64,000 nucleotides of DNA from Rhodoferax sp. OV413 (GCF_900104385.1 NZ_FNJA01000001.1:904386-968385), one strand, 5' to 3'. Positions 42,655 to 52,558 are shown, numbered from the stretch's first letter. The notes: generated from the letters alone by a model not told the origin. Translations and numbers: made by a program.

Positions 42655-44757
42655 ATGTCCAACACCACCATCGCCCCCTTCCCCACCTGGAACGACGCCC
42701 ACGCCGCCACGCTGGATGCGTCCGGCCTGCTGCTGTACCGCTCCAACCTGCTGGGTTCCGACCTGCGCATCACCAACTACGGCGGCGGCAACACGTCGGC
42801 CAAGCTGGTGCAAAAAGACCCGCTGAGCGGCCAGGACACCACCGTGCTGTGGGTCAAGGGCTCGGGCGGCGACGTGGGTTCGATGAAGCTCGACGGCTTC
42901 AGCACCCTGTACATGGACAAGCTGAACGCTCTGCAAAAACTCTATCGCGGCCCGGAATTTGAAGACGAGATGGTCGGCTACCTGCCGCACTGCACCTTCA
43001 ACCTGAACCCGCGCGCCGCCAGCATCGACACACCCCTGCACGCCTACCTGCCGTTCGCCCATGTAGACCACATGCACCCCGACGCGGTGATTGCCATCGC
43101 CGCCATGGCCAACAGCGAAGCGCTGACGGCCAAGATTTTTGAAGGCACGGTGGGCTGGCTGCCCTGGCGCAAGCCCGGCTTCGAGCTCGGCCTGATGCTG
43201 CAACGCTACCAAGCGGCCCACCCTACCCAGCGCGGCCTGGTGCTGGCCGGCCACGGCCTGTTCACCTGGGGCGACACGGCCAAGAGCTGCTATGAAAATA
43301 CCGTGGGCGTGATCGCCCATGCGCAAAACTGGCTGGGTCGCGAACGCGTTGCCCGCAAAGCGGTGAGCTTTGGCGGCGTGGCACAAGAGTCTCTACCCAT
43401 CGCTGAGCAAGACGCCACCCTCGCCCGTGTGCTGCCCGTGCTGCGCGGCCTGACATCCAAGAGCGGCCACAAGCTGCTGCATGTGGACCGCCAGCCCACA
43501 GTGATGGAATTCGTCAACAGCCGCGACCTGGCGCCGCTGGCGGCGATGGGCACGTCCTGCCCGGACCACTTCCTGCGCACCAAGATCCGCCCGCTGATCC
43601 TGGAAGCATCTGTCTACCAACTCGAAGGCGCAGCCCTGGCCGCCGCGCTGGAAGAAAAGCTGGTCGCCTACCGCGCGGACTACGCCGCCTACTACGAGCG
43701 CTGCAAGCGCGCCGACAGCCCAGCCCTGCGCGACGCGAATCCGGTGATCATCCTGCTACCCGGCATCGGCATGGTGTCGATTGCCAAGGACAAGGCCACG
43801 GCGCGCATCGCCGGCGAGTTCTATGTGAACGCCATCAACGTGATGCGCGACGCCAACGCCATCGACACCTATGTGGGCCTGCCCGAGCAGGAAGCCTTTG
43901 ACATTGAATACTGGCTGCTCGAAGAAGCCAAGCTGCAACGCATGCCCAAGGCCAAGCCCTTGGTCGGCAAGGTGGCCGTGGTGACCGGCGGCGCCGGCGG
44001 GATTGGCCGGGCGATTGTGGAACGCTTTTTGAATGAAGGCGGCTGCGTGGCGCTGCTGGACATCGATGTGGAAGCGCTGGAATCCACCCGCGCCGAGCTG
44101 GCCAAACGCTTCGGCAAGGACGTGGTGCGCAGCATGGTGTGCGACGTAACTTCTGAGGACTCGGTGATCAACGCCTATGTGCAGGCCACGCTGGAATTCG
44201 GCGGCGTCGACATCCTGGTGTCCAACGCCGGCATCGCCTCGGCCGCACCGATCGAAGACACCAGCCTGGCGCTGTGGATGCGGAATCAGAACATTCTGGC
44301 CACCGGCTACTTCCTGGTGGGCCGCGAAGCCTTCCGCCTGATGAAGGCCCAGGCGATTGGCGGCGCCATGGTCTATATCGCCAGCAAGAACGGCATGGTG
44401 GCCAGCGCCCAGGCCAGCGCCTACTGCGCGGCCAAGGCGGCCGAGATCCAGCTGTCGCGCAGCTTTGCCTTGGAAGGCGCACCGCTGGGCATCCGTTCCA
44501 ACGTCGTGAATCCCGACGCGGTGATCCGCGGCAGCAAGATCTGGACGGGTGCCTGGAGCCAGGAACGCGCCGCCGCCAACAAAATCAGCGAAGAAGAACT
44601 GGAAGCCTTCTACCGCGACCGCTCGATGCTGAAGCGCAGCGTCTTCCCAGAAGACATTGCCGAAGCCACCTACTTCCTGGCCAGCGATCTGGCCGCCAAA
44701 TCGACCGGCAACATCATCAACGTGGATGCGGGTAATCTCGCAGCCTTCCCGCGTTAA
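42655..44757 (+). CDS. rhaD: Bifunctional rhamnulose-1-phosphate aldolase / short-chain dehydrogenase
   Basis: 700 residues from ATG 42655; the frame is open to 42565. Residues about 1-430 form a class II aldolase/adducin domain (NLLGSDLRITNYGGGNTSAK, HVDHMHPDAV with two metal histidines, GLVLAGHGLFTWGD). Residues about 437-700 form an SDR: GGAGGIGRA near 446, Tyr590-x3-Lys594 (YCAAK). The aldolase would split rhamnulose-1-phosphate into DHAP and L-lactaldehyde, and the SDR would oxidise the lactaldehyde. This fusion is common outside enterobacteria. It begins the rhamnose operon. Confidence 0.93.
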   Translation: MSNTTIAPFPTWNDAHAATLDASGLLLYRSNLLGSDLRITNYGGGNTSAKLVQKDPLSGQDTTVLWVKGSGGDVGSMKLDGFSTLYMDKLNALQKLYRGPEFEDEMVGYLPHCTFNLNPRAASIDTPLHAYLPFAHVDHMHPDAVIAIAAMANSEALTAKIFEGTVGWLPWRKPGFELGLMLQRYQAAHPTQRGLVLAGHGLFTWGDTAKSCYENTVGVIAHAQNWLGRERVARKAVSFGGVAQESLPIAEQDATLARVLPVLRGLTSKSGHKLLHVDRQPTVMEFVNSRDLAPLAAMGTSCPDHFLRTKIRPLILEASVYQLEGAALAAALEEKLVAYRADYAAYYERCKRADSPALRDANPVIILLPGIGMVSIAKDKATARIAGEFYVNAINVMRDANAIDTYVGLPEQEAFDIEYWLLEEAKLQRMPKAKPLVGKVAVVTGGAGGIGRAIVERFLNEGGCVALLDIDVEALESTRAELAKRFGKDVVRSMVCDVTSEDSVINAYVQATLEFGGVDILVSNAGIASAAPIEDTSLALWMRNQNILATGYFLVGREAFRLMKAQAIGGAMVYIASKNGMVASAQASAYCAAKAAEIQLSRSFALEGAPLGIRSNVVNPDAVIRGSKIWTGAWSQERAAANKISEEELEAFYRDRSMLKRSVFPEDIAEATYFLASDLAAKSTGNIINVDAGNLAAFPR

Positions 44758-44788
44758 TTCGACGGTTCAACAAATACAAGAGACAAAC

Positions 44789-46081
44789 ATGACCACGACA
44801 AAAATTGCTCCTGAATTAATAGCTGACCACGCACATAGCGCCAGCGCCAGAGTCGATTCTGACTACAAACATCTGGGCGAGCAGCTGGCCCGCCGCGGTG
44901 TCAACATCGACACGCTGAAGGCCGAGGTAGCGAAGTTTGCCGTGGCCGTACCCAGCTGGGGCGTGGGCACCGGCGGCACCCGCTTCGCCCGCTTCCCCGG
45001 CAAGGGCGAGCCCCGCAATGTGTTCGACAAGCTGCAGGACTGCGGCGTGATCCAGCAACTGGTGCGCTGCACACCCACGGTGTCGCCGCACTTCCCCTGG
45101 GACAAGGTCAGCGACTACAAAGAGCTGCGCCAGCATGCCGAGTCCTTCGGCCTGGGTTTTGACGCGGTGAACTCCAACACCTTCTCCGACCAGAAAGACC
45201 AGCCGCTGTCGTACAAATTCGGCAGCCTGACCCATGCCGACGCCGGCGTGCGCGCCCAGGCCGTGGCGCACAACCTGGAATGCATAGAGATCGGCAAACA
45301 GATCGGCAGCAAGGCGCTGACGGTATGGATCGGCGACGGCTCCAACTTCCCCGGCCAAAGCCATTTCCGCCGCCAGTTCGACCGCTACCTGGACAGCAAC
45401 CGCCAGATCTACGCGGCCCTGCCGGCCGACTGGAACATGTTCCTAGAACACAAGATGTTCGAACCGGCCTTCTACGCCACCGTGATCCAGGATTGGGGCT
45501 CCAGCCTGCTAGCTGCCCAAGCGCTGGGCGACAAAGCCCGTTGCCTGGTCGATCTGGGCCACCACGCACCGAACACCAATATCGAGATGATCGTGGCCCG
45601 CCTGGTGCATGCGCAAAAGCTGGCCGGCTTCCACTTCAACGACAGCAAGTACGGCGACGACGATCTGGACAGCGGCAGCATCAACCCGTTCCAGCTGTTC
45701 CTGGTGTTCAACGAACTGGTCGATGCCGCACAAAGCAAGGCGCCCAACTTCAACCCCGCTTACATGCTGGACCAGTCGCACAACGTGACCGATCCGATCG
45801 AGAGCCTGATGACCAGCGCCGTCACCGTGCAGCGCTGCTACGCCCAGGCCTTGCTGGTCGACCGCGTAGCCCTCACCGGCTACCAGGACAGCAACGACGT
45901 GCTGATGGCGGCGCAGACCTTGAAGACTGCGTTCCACACCGACGTGACGCCACTGCTGCAAAAGATCCGCATCGAAGCAGGCGGCGCGGTTGACCCGGTA
46001 GCCACCTACCGTGCCAGTGGCTACCGCGCTGGCGTAGCCGCCGTGCGGCCCGCCGCAGGACCTAGCAGCGGCATTGTTTAA
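44789..46081 (+). CDS. rhaI: L-rhamnose isomerase (RhaI type)
   Basis: 430 residues from ATG 44789; the frame is open to 44657 but the extra part is a shadow of rhaD. The family's core is clear: SWGVGTGGTRFARFPG, TPTVSPHFPWDKVSDY, WIGDGSNFPGQ, EHKMFEPAFYATVIQDWG, CLVDLGHHAPNTNIEMI and FHFNDSKYGDDDLDSGSI (metal ligands). It converts L-rhamnose to L-rhamnulose. Residues about 5-27 are encoded by a stretch closely resembling the palindromic repeat, with TTA-ATA codons rare elsewhere in the gene. Located 31 bases after rhaD. Confidence 0.93.
   Translation: MTTTKIAPELIADHAHSASARVDSDYKHLGEQLARRGVNIDTLKAEVAKFAVAVPSWGVGTGGTRFARFPGKGEPRNVFDKLQDCGVIQQLVRCTPTVSPHFPWDKVSDYKELRQHAESFGLGFDAVNSNTFSDQKDQPLSYKFGSLTHADAGVRAQAVAHNLECIEIGKQIGSKALTVWIGDGSNFPGQSHFRRQFDRYLDSNRQIYAALPADWNMFLEHKMFEPAFYATVIQDWGSSLLAAQALGDKARCLVDLGHHAPNTNIEMIVARLVHAQKLAGFHFNDSKYGDDDLDSGSINPFQLFLVFNELVDAAQSKAPNFNPAYMLDQSHNVTDPIESLMTSAVTVQRCYAQALLVDRVALTGYQDSNDVLMAAQTLKTAFHTDVTPLLQKIRIEAGGAVDPVATYRASGYRAGVAAVRPAAGPSSGIV
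44801..44869 (+). repeat. Palindromic repeat-like segment inside rhaI (copy 16)
   Basis: AAAATTGCTCCTGAATTAAT, then AGCTGACCACGCACATAGCG and CCAGAGTCGATTCTGACTAC follow the forward repeat order (arm, GCGCA-type stem, AGAGxC, T-rich tail, AAA). The stem is decayed. It shares CTGAATTAATAGC with the copy in gpsA. It encodes residues about 5-27 of RhaI in frame. Confidence 0.65.
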
Positions 46082-46204
46082 GCGCATTTGCTGAAGGCAA
46101 CGGCGCACCCATCGACACTGGCGGCAGCGTACTCACATGCCGCCAGTAGCGAGACCGACCCTCGGGTCACATTTCCATACCAACAACGACATCCAGGAGA
46201 CAAC

Positions 46205-47197
46205 ATGAAGAAACAACTCGCAACCCTGATCACCGTGGCGCTGGGCGCAGCTTTGGCCAGCCCGGCTTTTGCCGCAGACAAGATCGCCTTGGTGGTGAAG
46301 AGTCTGGGCAACGGCTTCTTTGACGCCGCCAACCAGGGTGCGCAGGAAGCGGCCAAAGAGCTGAAGAATGTGGAAATCATCTACACCGGCCCGGCCAAGG
46401 CGACGGCCGAAGGCCAGATCGAAATCGTCAACTCGCTGATCGCGCAGAAGGTCTCGGCCATCGTCATCTCGGCCAACGACCCCGACGCCCTGGCCCCGGT
46501 GCTGAAGCGCGCCATGGACCGCGGCATCAAAGTCATTTCGTTTGACTCCGGCGTACGCAAGGACGGCCGCCTGATGCACCTGAACCCCTCCAGCAACCCG
46601 CTGATCGGCGAGAAGCTGGTGAAGATGACGGCTGACGCGATTGGTGCCACCGGCGAAGTGGCCGTGCTGTCGGCTACCGCTCAGGCCACCAACCAGAACA
46701 TCTGGATCGACGAAGCCAAGAAAGTGCTGGCCCAGCCCGCCTACAAGGGCCTGAAGCTGGTCAGCGTGGTCTATGGTGACGACCAGACCGACAAGAGCTA
46801 CCGCGAAGCCCAAGGCCTGTTCAAGAGCTACCCCAATCTGAAGGCCATCATCGCCCCCACCACCGTGGGTGTGGCAGCCGCCGCCAAGGCCGTGCAGGAC
46901 GAAAAGAAGGTCGGCACCATCTTCGTGACGGGCCTGGGCCTGCCGTCGGAAATGGCTGGCCATGTGAAGAGCGGCGCGGTCAAGTCCTTCGCCATCTGGA
47001 ACCCGATTGACCTGGGCTACTCGTCCATCTACGCGGCCAGCCAGTTCATCTCGGGTAAGGTCACCGGCAAGGCGGGCGACAAGGTGTCTCTGGGCCGTGT
47101 CGGCACGGTGACCCTGGATGCGAACGGCGAAGCCGCGATGTCCGAGCCCTTCACCTACGACGCCACCAACGTAGAGAAGTTTGCAAAGTTCTTCTAA
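46205..47197 (+). CDS. rhaS: Rhamnose ABC transporter substrate-binding protein
   Basis: 330 residues from ATG 46205, with AGGAG at 46195-46199. Signal peptide MKKQLATLITVALGAALA ends at FAA. It is a PBP type 1 sugar-binding protein of the RhaS family: VVKSLGNGFFDAANQGAQEA, ISANDPDALAPVLKRAMDRG, FDSGVRKDGRLMHLNPSS. It captures rhamnose for RhaTPQ. It is 123 bases after rhaI and is followed by a terminator before rhaT. Confidence 0.93.
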   Translation: MKKQLATLITVALGAALASPAFAADKIALVVKSLGNGFFDAANQGAQEAAKELKNVEIIYTGPAKATAEGQIEIVNSLIAQKVSAIVISANDPDALAPVLKRAMDRGIKVISFDSGVRKDGRLMHLNPSSNPLIGEKLVKMTADAIGATGEVAVLSATAQATNQNIWIDEAKKVLAQPAYKGLKLVSVVYGDDQTDKSYREAQGLFKSYPNLKAIIAPTTVGVAAAAKAVQDEKKVGTIFVTGLGLPSEMAGHVKSGAVKSFAIWNPIDLGYSSIYAASQFISGKVTGKAGDKVSLGRVGTVTLDANGEAAMSEPFTYDATNVEKFAKFF

Positions 47198-47210
47198 AGC
47201 GGCAGGCCCG

Positions 47211-47277
47211 CTGGCATCTGTAGGTGCCAGCCAAAGAGTTTGTGGGGCATCTCTGTCAGGGTAGGTGCCCCTTTTTT
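47211..47277 (+). terminator. Two hairpins and T-run between rhaS and rhaT
   Basis: Hairpin 1: CTGGCA (47211-47216) with TGCCAG (47225-47230). Hairpin 2: GGGGCA (47244-47249) with TGCCCC (47266-47271), followed by six T residues (47272-47277). The second fits an intrinsic terminator and would favour binding-protein expression over the rest of the transporter, as also seen in the dpp operon. Confidence 0.75.
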
Positions 47278-47297
47278 ATGCGAAGCTGGATTTTTAA

Positions 47298-48863
47298 ATG
47301 ACCGATGTCTTACTGAGCCTGCAAGGTATCCACAAACGCTATGGCGCTACCTACGCGTTGCGCGGGGTGGACCTGGAACTGCGGGCCGGAGAAGTGCTGG
47401 CCCTGGTCGGCGAGAACGGTGCGGGCAAGTCCACGCTGGTCAAGCTGCTCACCGGTGTGGTGCCAGTGGACGAAGGCACGATCACGCTGAACGGCGAGGC
47501 CCACACCTTTGCCAACGCCCAGGCCTCGCAGGCCGCGGGCATCTTGGCGGTGCACCAGGAAACGGTGATGTTCGACGAACTCAGCGTGGCCGAGAACATT
47601 TACGTCGGGCGGCACCTGATGCGCGGCCCGTTCATCCACTGGGCGGAGATGAACACCCAGGCCCAGTTGGTGCTGGGGCAAATCGGCGCCCGCTTCAACG
47701 CCACCACGCTGGTCAAAGACCTGAGCCTGGCCGAGCGGCACCTGGTGGAGATTGCCCGGGCCTTGTCGCAAAAAGCCTCAGTGGTGATCCTGGACGAGCC
47801 CACCGCGGCCTTGTCGCAGGCCGAGATCCGCGACTTCTACGGCATCGTGCGCAAGCTGCGGGCGCAGGGCGTGGGCGTGATCTTCATCACCCACAAGTTC
47901 GACGAGATTTTTGCCGTGGCCGACCGCTATGTGGTGCTGCGCGACGGCACCACCGTGGGCAGCGGCGCGATTGCCGACGCCAGCGAACAGGAACTGATCA
48001 AGCTGATGGCCGGCCGCGCCATCGACCAGATCTACCCGCAGATCAACTCGCAACCCGGCGAGGTGGTGATGACGGTGCAAGCCCTGTCCCACCCCACCGA
48101 GTTCCACAACATCGGCTTTGAACTGCGCCGCGGCGAAATCCTCGGCTTTTACGGCCTGGTGGGCTCGGGCCGCAGCGAGGCCATGCTGGCCATCATGGGC
48201 CTGAACCCCGCCGCCCACGGCAACTTTGTGGTGAACGGCCAGAAGCTCAACGCCCGCCGCCCCGGCGACGCAATTGCGGCTGGCATCGCCTATGTGCCGG
48301 AAGAGCGCCAGCGCCAAGGCGGCATTCTGGACTTCTCGGTAGAACACAACATCAGCCTGGCCGGCCTGAGCCGCTTTTCGCGCGGCATCTGGCTGTCCAA
48401 GCTACGCGAGTCGACACTGTGCCAGCGCATGATCGAACGCCTGCGCATTAAAACCCATTCGCCCGACACCCTGCTGTCCGGCCTGTCGGGCGGCAACCAG
48501 CAAAAGGTGGTGATCGCCAAATGGCTGGGGCTGGACCCGCGCATCGTGATCCTGGACGAGCCCACCAAGGGCATCGACGTAGGCGCCAAGCAGGCGGTCT
48601 ACCAGCTGATTGCCGAGATGGTCGAGCAAGGCCTGGCAGTGATTCTGGTGTCGAGCGAATTGCCCGAAGTCATGCACCTCGCGCACCGCACCATCGTGAT
48701 GCGCCGCGGCGTGCAGGTGGCCGAATTTGAACGCGGCAGCGTGCCGGCCGAGCAGATCGTGTCCGCCGCCTCGGGTCTGGGCACTGCGCCCGCCGCCCCA
48801 CCCCATAACCCCATACCGGCCCCCAACGTACGGGCCGTGGTCCTGGAGAAACTAGCAGCATGA
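47298..48863 (+). CDS. rhaT: Rhamnose ABC transporter ATP-binding protein (two ABC domains)
   Basis: 521 residues with two ABC cassettes, as in sugar transporters of the RbsA/XylG class. First cassette: Walker A GENGAGKST near 38, signature LSLAERHLVEIARAL and Walker B VVILDEPTAALS near 160. Second cassette: GLVGSGRSEA near 285, LSGGNQQKVVIAKWL and IVILDEPTKGIDVGAKQ near 415. It hydrolyses ATP for rhamnose uptake. The stop overlaps rhaP by 4 bases. Confidence 0.93.
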   Translation: MTDVLLSLQGIHKRYGATYALRGVDLELRAGEVLALVGENGAGKSTLVKLLTGVVPVDEGTITLNGEAHTFANAQASQAAGILAVHQETVMFDELSVAENIYVGRHLMRGPFIHWAEMNTQAQLVLGQIGARFNATTLVKDLSLAERHLVEIARALSQKASVVILDEPTAALSQAEIRDFYGIVRKLRAQGVGVIFITHKFDEIFAVADRYVVLRDGTTVGSGAIADASEQELIKLMAGRAIDQIYPQINSQPGEVVMTVQALSHPTEFHNIGFELRRGEILGFYGLVGSGRSEAMLAIMGLNPAAHGNFVVNGQKLNARRPGDAIAAGIAYVPEERQRQGGILDFSVEHNISLAGLSRFSRGIWLSKLRESTLCQRMIERLRIKTHSPDTLLSGLSGGNQQKVVIAKWLGLDPRIVILDEPTKGIDVGAKQAVYQLIAEMVEQGLAVILVSSELPEVMHLAHRTIVMRRGVQVAEFERGSVPAEQIVSAASGLGTAPAAPPHNPIPAPNVRAVVLEKLAA

Positions 48864-49858
48864 AACACTGGACTTCTATCCGACGCGAATGGCTGCTCTT
48901 GGCCATCATCGTCGCCATCGCCCTGGCCGTGGGCGCGCGCGCCCCGGTGTTCCTGACCTGGCGCAACGGCATGGACATTGCCAACGACTCGGCCATTCTG
49001 GCCATCTTGGTGATGGGGCAGATGCTGGTGCTGCTGACCCGCGGCATCGATCTGTCGGTGGCCTCGAATCTGGCGCTGACCGGCATGGTCTGCGCGCTAA
49101 TCGGCAAGGCCTGGCCGGGTGCTTCGGTGCCAGTGCTGCTACTGGTGGCGCTGGCCGTAGGCGCACTGCTAGGTGCCGTCAACGGCTGGCTGGTGACCCG
49201 CTTTGATCTGCCACCGATTGTGGTGACGCTGGGCACCATGTCGGCCTACCGCGGCGCGATCTTTGTCGCCAGCAAGGGCGCCTGGGTGTCGGACCAGGAC
49301 ATCCACCCCGTCATCAAGGGCTTGCCGCGCGAGGTTTGGCTGGGACTGCCGGCGTTGGTATGGTTTGCCATCGCGGTGCTGGTGGCTGCAGCCGTCTTTT
49401 TGAAGCTGCGCCGCGAAGGCCGCGAGATCTACGCCCTGGGCGGCAACCCGCACGCCGCAGCCTACGTCGGCATCTCGGCACGCAAACGGTTGATGATGGT
49501 CTACACCTTGTCCGGCATGCTGGCCGGACTGGCCGGGCTGCTGTGGGTCGGGCGCTATTCGATTGCCTATACCGAACTCGCCGCGGGCTATGAGCTGACC
49601 GTGGTGGCGGCCTGCGTGATTGGCGGCGTCAGCATCGGTGGCGGCGTGGGCACGGTACTCGGCGCGGCGCTGGGCGTACTGTTCATCGGCGTAGTCAACG
49701 GCGCGCTGCCCGTGATCCAGGTGTCGCCGTTCTGGCAGCAGGCGATTGCCGGCGCAGTGATTTTGATCTCCGTCACGGTGAATGCGCGTTCCGAGCGCCG
49801 CGCCGGCCGCCAGATTCTGGAGAGCACAACAAGCACATTGAAAGGGGCCGCGGCATGA
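48860..49858 (+). CDS. rhaP: Rhamnose ABC transporter permease (RhaP)
   Basis: 332 residues, RbsC-type, about eight to ten membrane helices. Family signature segments: MGQMLVLLTRGIDLSVASNL, GALLGAVNGWLVTRFDLPPI and GREIYALGGNPHAAAYVGIS (the EAA-like cytoplasmic loop). It forms the channel with RhaQ. Overlaps both neighbours by 4 bases. Confidence 0.92.
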   Translation: MKHWTSIRREWLLLAIIVAIALAVGARAPVFLTWRNGMDIANDSAILAILVMGQMLVLLTRGIDLSVASNLALTGMVCALIGKAWPGASVPVLLLVALAVGALLGAVNGWLVTRFDLPPIVVTLGTMSAYRGAIFVASKGAWVSDQDIHPVIKGLPREVWLGLPALVWFAIAVLVAAAVFLKLRREGREIYALGGNPHAAAYVGISARKRLMMVYTLSGMLAGLAGLLWVGRYSIAYTELAAGYELTVVAACVIGGVSIGGGVGTVLGAALGVLFIGVVNGALPVIQVSPFWQQAIAGAVILISVTVNARSERRAGRQILESTTSTLKGAAA

Positions 49859-50817
49859 AAGCCTGGAACACATGGGAGCGCGTGCTGCTAGGCCTGCTGG
49901 TCTTGCTGCTGGTGGTATTCGGCTACACACAACCGGGCTTCATCTCCGCCGACGCCCTGGCCGACAGCACTTTCAACTTCAGCGAAAAAGGCATCTTGGC
50001 GCTGGCACTGGCCTTGCTCATCATCACCGGCGAGATCGATTTGTCGATTGCCGCCATCCTGGCCCTGAGTTCGCTGGCCATGGGCTATGCGATGAAGGCC
50101 GGTGCCGGCCCACTGGTCATGACCCTGGCGGCGTTTGCCACCGGCGGTATCGCCGGCGCGGTGAACGGCGTGCTGGTCACCCGCTATAAGCTGCCGTCCA
50201 TCGTAGTGACCATCGGCACCTTGTCGCTGTACCGCGGCCTGGCCATGGTGGCGCTGGGCGACCAGGCAATATCTGGCTACCCCGAGGTGTTCTCAACACT
50301 GGGCAACAGCTATCTGGGCGAGGTGGTCGGCGTGCGCTGGCTGATCATCCCTATCGAATTCGCCATTCTGCTGCTCGGCGCGGTGCTGGTCGGCGTAATG
50401 CTGCACCGCACGGTGCTGGGCCGCAAGCTGTACGCGATTGGCGCGAACCCTGTGGCCGCGCGCTTCTCGGGCATCGAGGCCGACCGCTACCGCATGGCGC
50501 TGTTTGTGTTCGCCGGCCTGATGGCCGCGCTGGCCGCCATCATGCTGACCGGGCGCATCGGCAGCACGCGGCCGAACATCGCCATGGGCTGGGAGCTGGA
50601 CGCCATCACCATGGTGATACTGGGCGGGGTAGCCATCCAGGGCGGGCGCGGCAGCATTGTGGGCACCATGCTGGCGGTACTGCTGCTGGGCCTGTTCACC
50701 TTTGCCATGGGCATGGCGAACGTCACCGGCATCGTGATGTCCATGGTGATCGGCGCGCTGCTGATCGTGTCCATGGTGCTGCCCAAATTGTTCAAGCGCC
50801 GGAGGGTGCTGGCATGA
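49855..50817 (+). CDS. rhaQ: Rhamnose ABC transporter permease (RhaQ)
   Basis: 320 residues, RbsC-type and paralogous to Rha[41 protein letters not shown] and [20 protein letters not shown] are visible. It completes the channel. The 4-base overlaps along rhaTPQM indicate translational coupling. Confidence 0.92.
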   Translation: MKAWNTWERVLLGLLVLLLVVFGYTQPGFISADALADSTFNFSEKGILALALALLIITGEIDLSIAAILALSSLAMGYAMKAGAGPLVMTLAAFATGGIAGAVNGVLVTRYKLPSIVVTIGTLSLYRGLAMVALGDQAISGYPEVFSTLGNSYLGEVVGVRWLIIPIEFAILLLGAVLVGVMLHRTVLGRKLYAIGANPVAARFSGIEADRYRMALFVFAGLMAALAAIMLTGRIGSTRPNIAMGWELDAITMVILGGVAIQGGRGSIVGTMLAVLLLGLFTFAMGMANVTGIVMSMVIGALLIVSMVLPKLFKRRRVLA

Positions 50818-51134
50818 GCAGCGAAAAATTCGCCTTCCGCATGTTCCTGCATCCCGGCTGCGTAGCGGAGTACAAAAAACGCCATGACGAAATCTGGGGC
50901 GAGCTGGTGGACCTGCTGAAAGCAGCCGGCATCAGCGACTACAGCATCTATCTCGATGAAGAACACCACGTGCTGTTCGCCGTGTTGCGCCGCACACCCG
51001 GCCACACGATGGCCGACCTGCCCCAGCACCCGGTGATGCAGCGCTGGTGGGCCTATATGGGCGATTTGATGCGTACCCACCCCGATGGCAGCCCGGTGGC
51101 CGAGCCCCTGCCCTGCCTGTTCCACCTGGATTGA
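50814..51134 (+). CDS. rhaM: L-rhamnose mutarotase
   Basis: 106 residues of the ferredoxin-like RhaM/RhaU fold: [40 protein letters not shown] and [15 protein letters not shown]. It interconverts alpha- and beta-L-rhamnose to feed the isomerase. The start overlaps rhaQ by 4 bases and rhaK starts 5 bases later, so all are co-expressed. Confidence 0.93.
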   Translation: MSSEKFAFRMFLHPGCVAEYKKRHDEIWGELVDLLKAAGISDYSIYLDEEHHVLFAVLRRTPGHTMADLPQHPVMQRWWAYMGDLMRTHPDGSPVAEPLPCLFHLD

Positions 51135-51139
51135 ACGCG

Positions 51140-52552
51140 ATGCTGGATCTGACCCTGGTCATCGACATCGGCAAAAGCCACGCCAAGCTGCTGCTGGTAG
51201 ACGACAGCGGCGAAGTGCTGGAGCAGCACGGCCGCAAAAATGCGCCCGTCACCGCACCGCTGGGCTACAGCGCGCTCGATATTGGCGGCCTGACCGACTG
51301 GATCTGCAGCACCCTCGCAGCCTCCCGCCTGACCCGGCGCTGCGCCCGTGCCATCACCAGCACCCACGGCGCGGCCTTCGTCGCGCTGGATGGCCAAGGC
51401 CTGGCCTGGCCGCCGCTGGACTATGAATTCGACGGCTACGCCAGCCAGACCAGCGCGCTGCACCAGGCCTACCAGGCACAGCGCGATGGCTTCGACGCCA
51501 CCTTGTCGCCCGACCTGCCCATGGGACTGAACGCCGCACGCCAGCTGTACTGGCTGCAGCACACGCACCCGGAGGCCTGGGCACGCAGCCGCACCCTGCT
51601 GCCCTATCCGCAGTACTGGGCCTGGTGGCTCAGCGGCGTGGCGGCCAGCGAGGTTTCATCCCTAGGCTGCCATACCCAGCTGTGGCTGCCCGACGCGCAC
51701 GGCTATTCGCAGCTGGCCCAAACCCAGGGCTGGGCCGCGCTGTTCGCGCCGCTGGCACCCGCCTGGCAGGTGCTGGGCCCGGTACGACTCGAGCTGGCCG
51801 AAGCCCTGGGCTTGCCGAAGACCTGCGAAATCCATGTCGGCGTGCACGACAGCAATGCCTGTCTGGCGCGCTACCTGGCCAGCGACCAAGACCTGACCGT
51901 CGTGTCCTCTGGCACCTGGACCGTGCTGATGGCGCCCGACGCGCCTACCGCCACACTGGACGCCGAACGCGACATGCTGTGCAACGTCAACGTGCGCGGC
52001 CAGGCCACGCCCACCGCGCGCTTCATGGGCGGCCGCGAATTCGCGGCGCTGCTGGACGGCGCACCGGCCGACCTGGGCACGCCAGCAGATGTGACCGAAC
52101 TGCTGCACAGCCAAACCCTGGCCCTGCCCAGCTTTGCGCCCCAAGGCGGCCCGTTCATGCAGCACACAGGCCAGGTACTGCGCGCCGGCCAGCCTGTGGA
52201 CTTGCAAGCGCTGGCCCCGGCAGCACGCTCGGCACTGGCCGCGCTCTACTGCGCCCAAGTCACCGCCTGGCTGGTGGGCCAACTACGGCCCGGCAACCCC
52301 GCGTCCACCGTGGTCATAGAAGGCCCGCTGGCCCGCAACCCGCTGTACCTGGGCCTGTTGCAGGCGCTGCTGCCCGGCCACCACTGCTGCGCCAGCCTGG
52401 ACGCGATGGAAGGCACGGCGCGCGGCGCCTGGATACTGAGCCGCTGGACCCAGCCCTCGGCCGCCCAGCAGCTGCAAGCCGTACAGGGCCTGGATCTGCC
52501 CGATCTGCTGCCGTACCACGCCGACTGGTGCGCACACCTTCACACATTTTGA
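51140..52552 (+). CDS. rhaK: L-rhamnulose kinase (FGGY family, RhaK)
   Basis: 470 residues from ATG 51140. FGGY-kinase features: N-terminal phosphate motif LVIDIGKSHAKLLLVDD, ITSTHGAAFVALDGQGLAWP, HVGVHDSNACLARYL and VVSSGTWTVLM. It phosphorylates rhamnulose before the aldolase step. The form is of the rhizobial RhaK type rather than E. coli RhaB, inferred from operon context. Followed by palindromic repeat 13. Confidence 0.9.
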   Translation: MLDLTLVIDIGKSHAKLLLVDDSGEVLEQHGRKNAPVTAPLGYSALDIGGLTDWICSTLAASRLTRRCARAITSTHGAAFVALDGQGLAWPPLDYEFDGYASQTSALHQAYQAQRDGFDATLSPDLPMGLNAARQLYWLQHTHPEAWARSRTLLPYPQYWAWWLSGVAASEVSSLGCHTQLWLPDAHGYSQLAQTQGWAALFAPLAPAWQVLGPVRLELAEALGLPKTCEIHVGVHDSNACLARYLASDQDLTVVSSGTWTVLMAPDAPTATLDAERDMLCNVNVRGQATPTARFMGGREFAALLDGAPADLGTPADVTELLHSQTLALPSFAPQGGPFMQHTGQVLRAGQPVDLQALAPAARSALAALYCAQVTAWLVGQLRPGNPASTVVIEGPLARNPLYLGLLQALLPGHHCCASLDAMEGTARGAWILSRWTQPSAAQQLQAVQGLDLPDLLPYHADWCAHLHTF

Positions 52553-52558
52553 AACACA

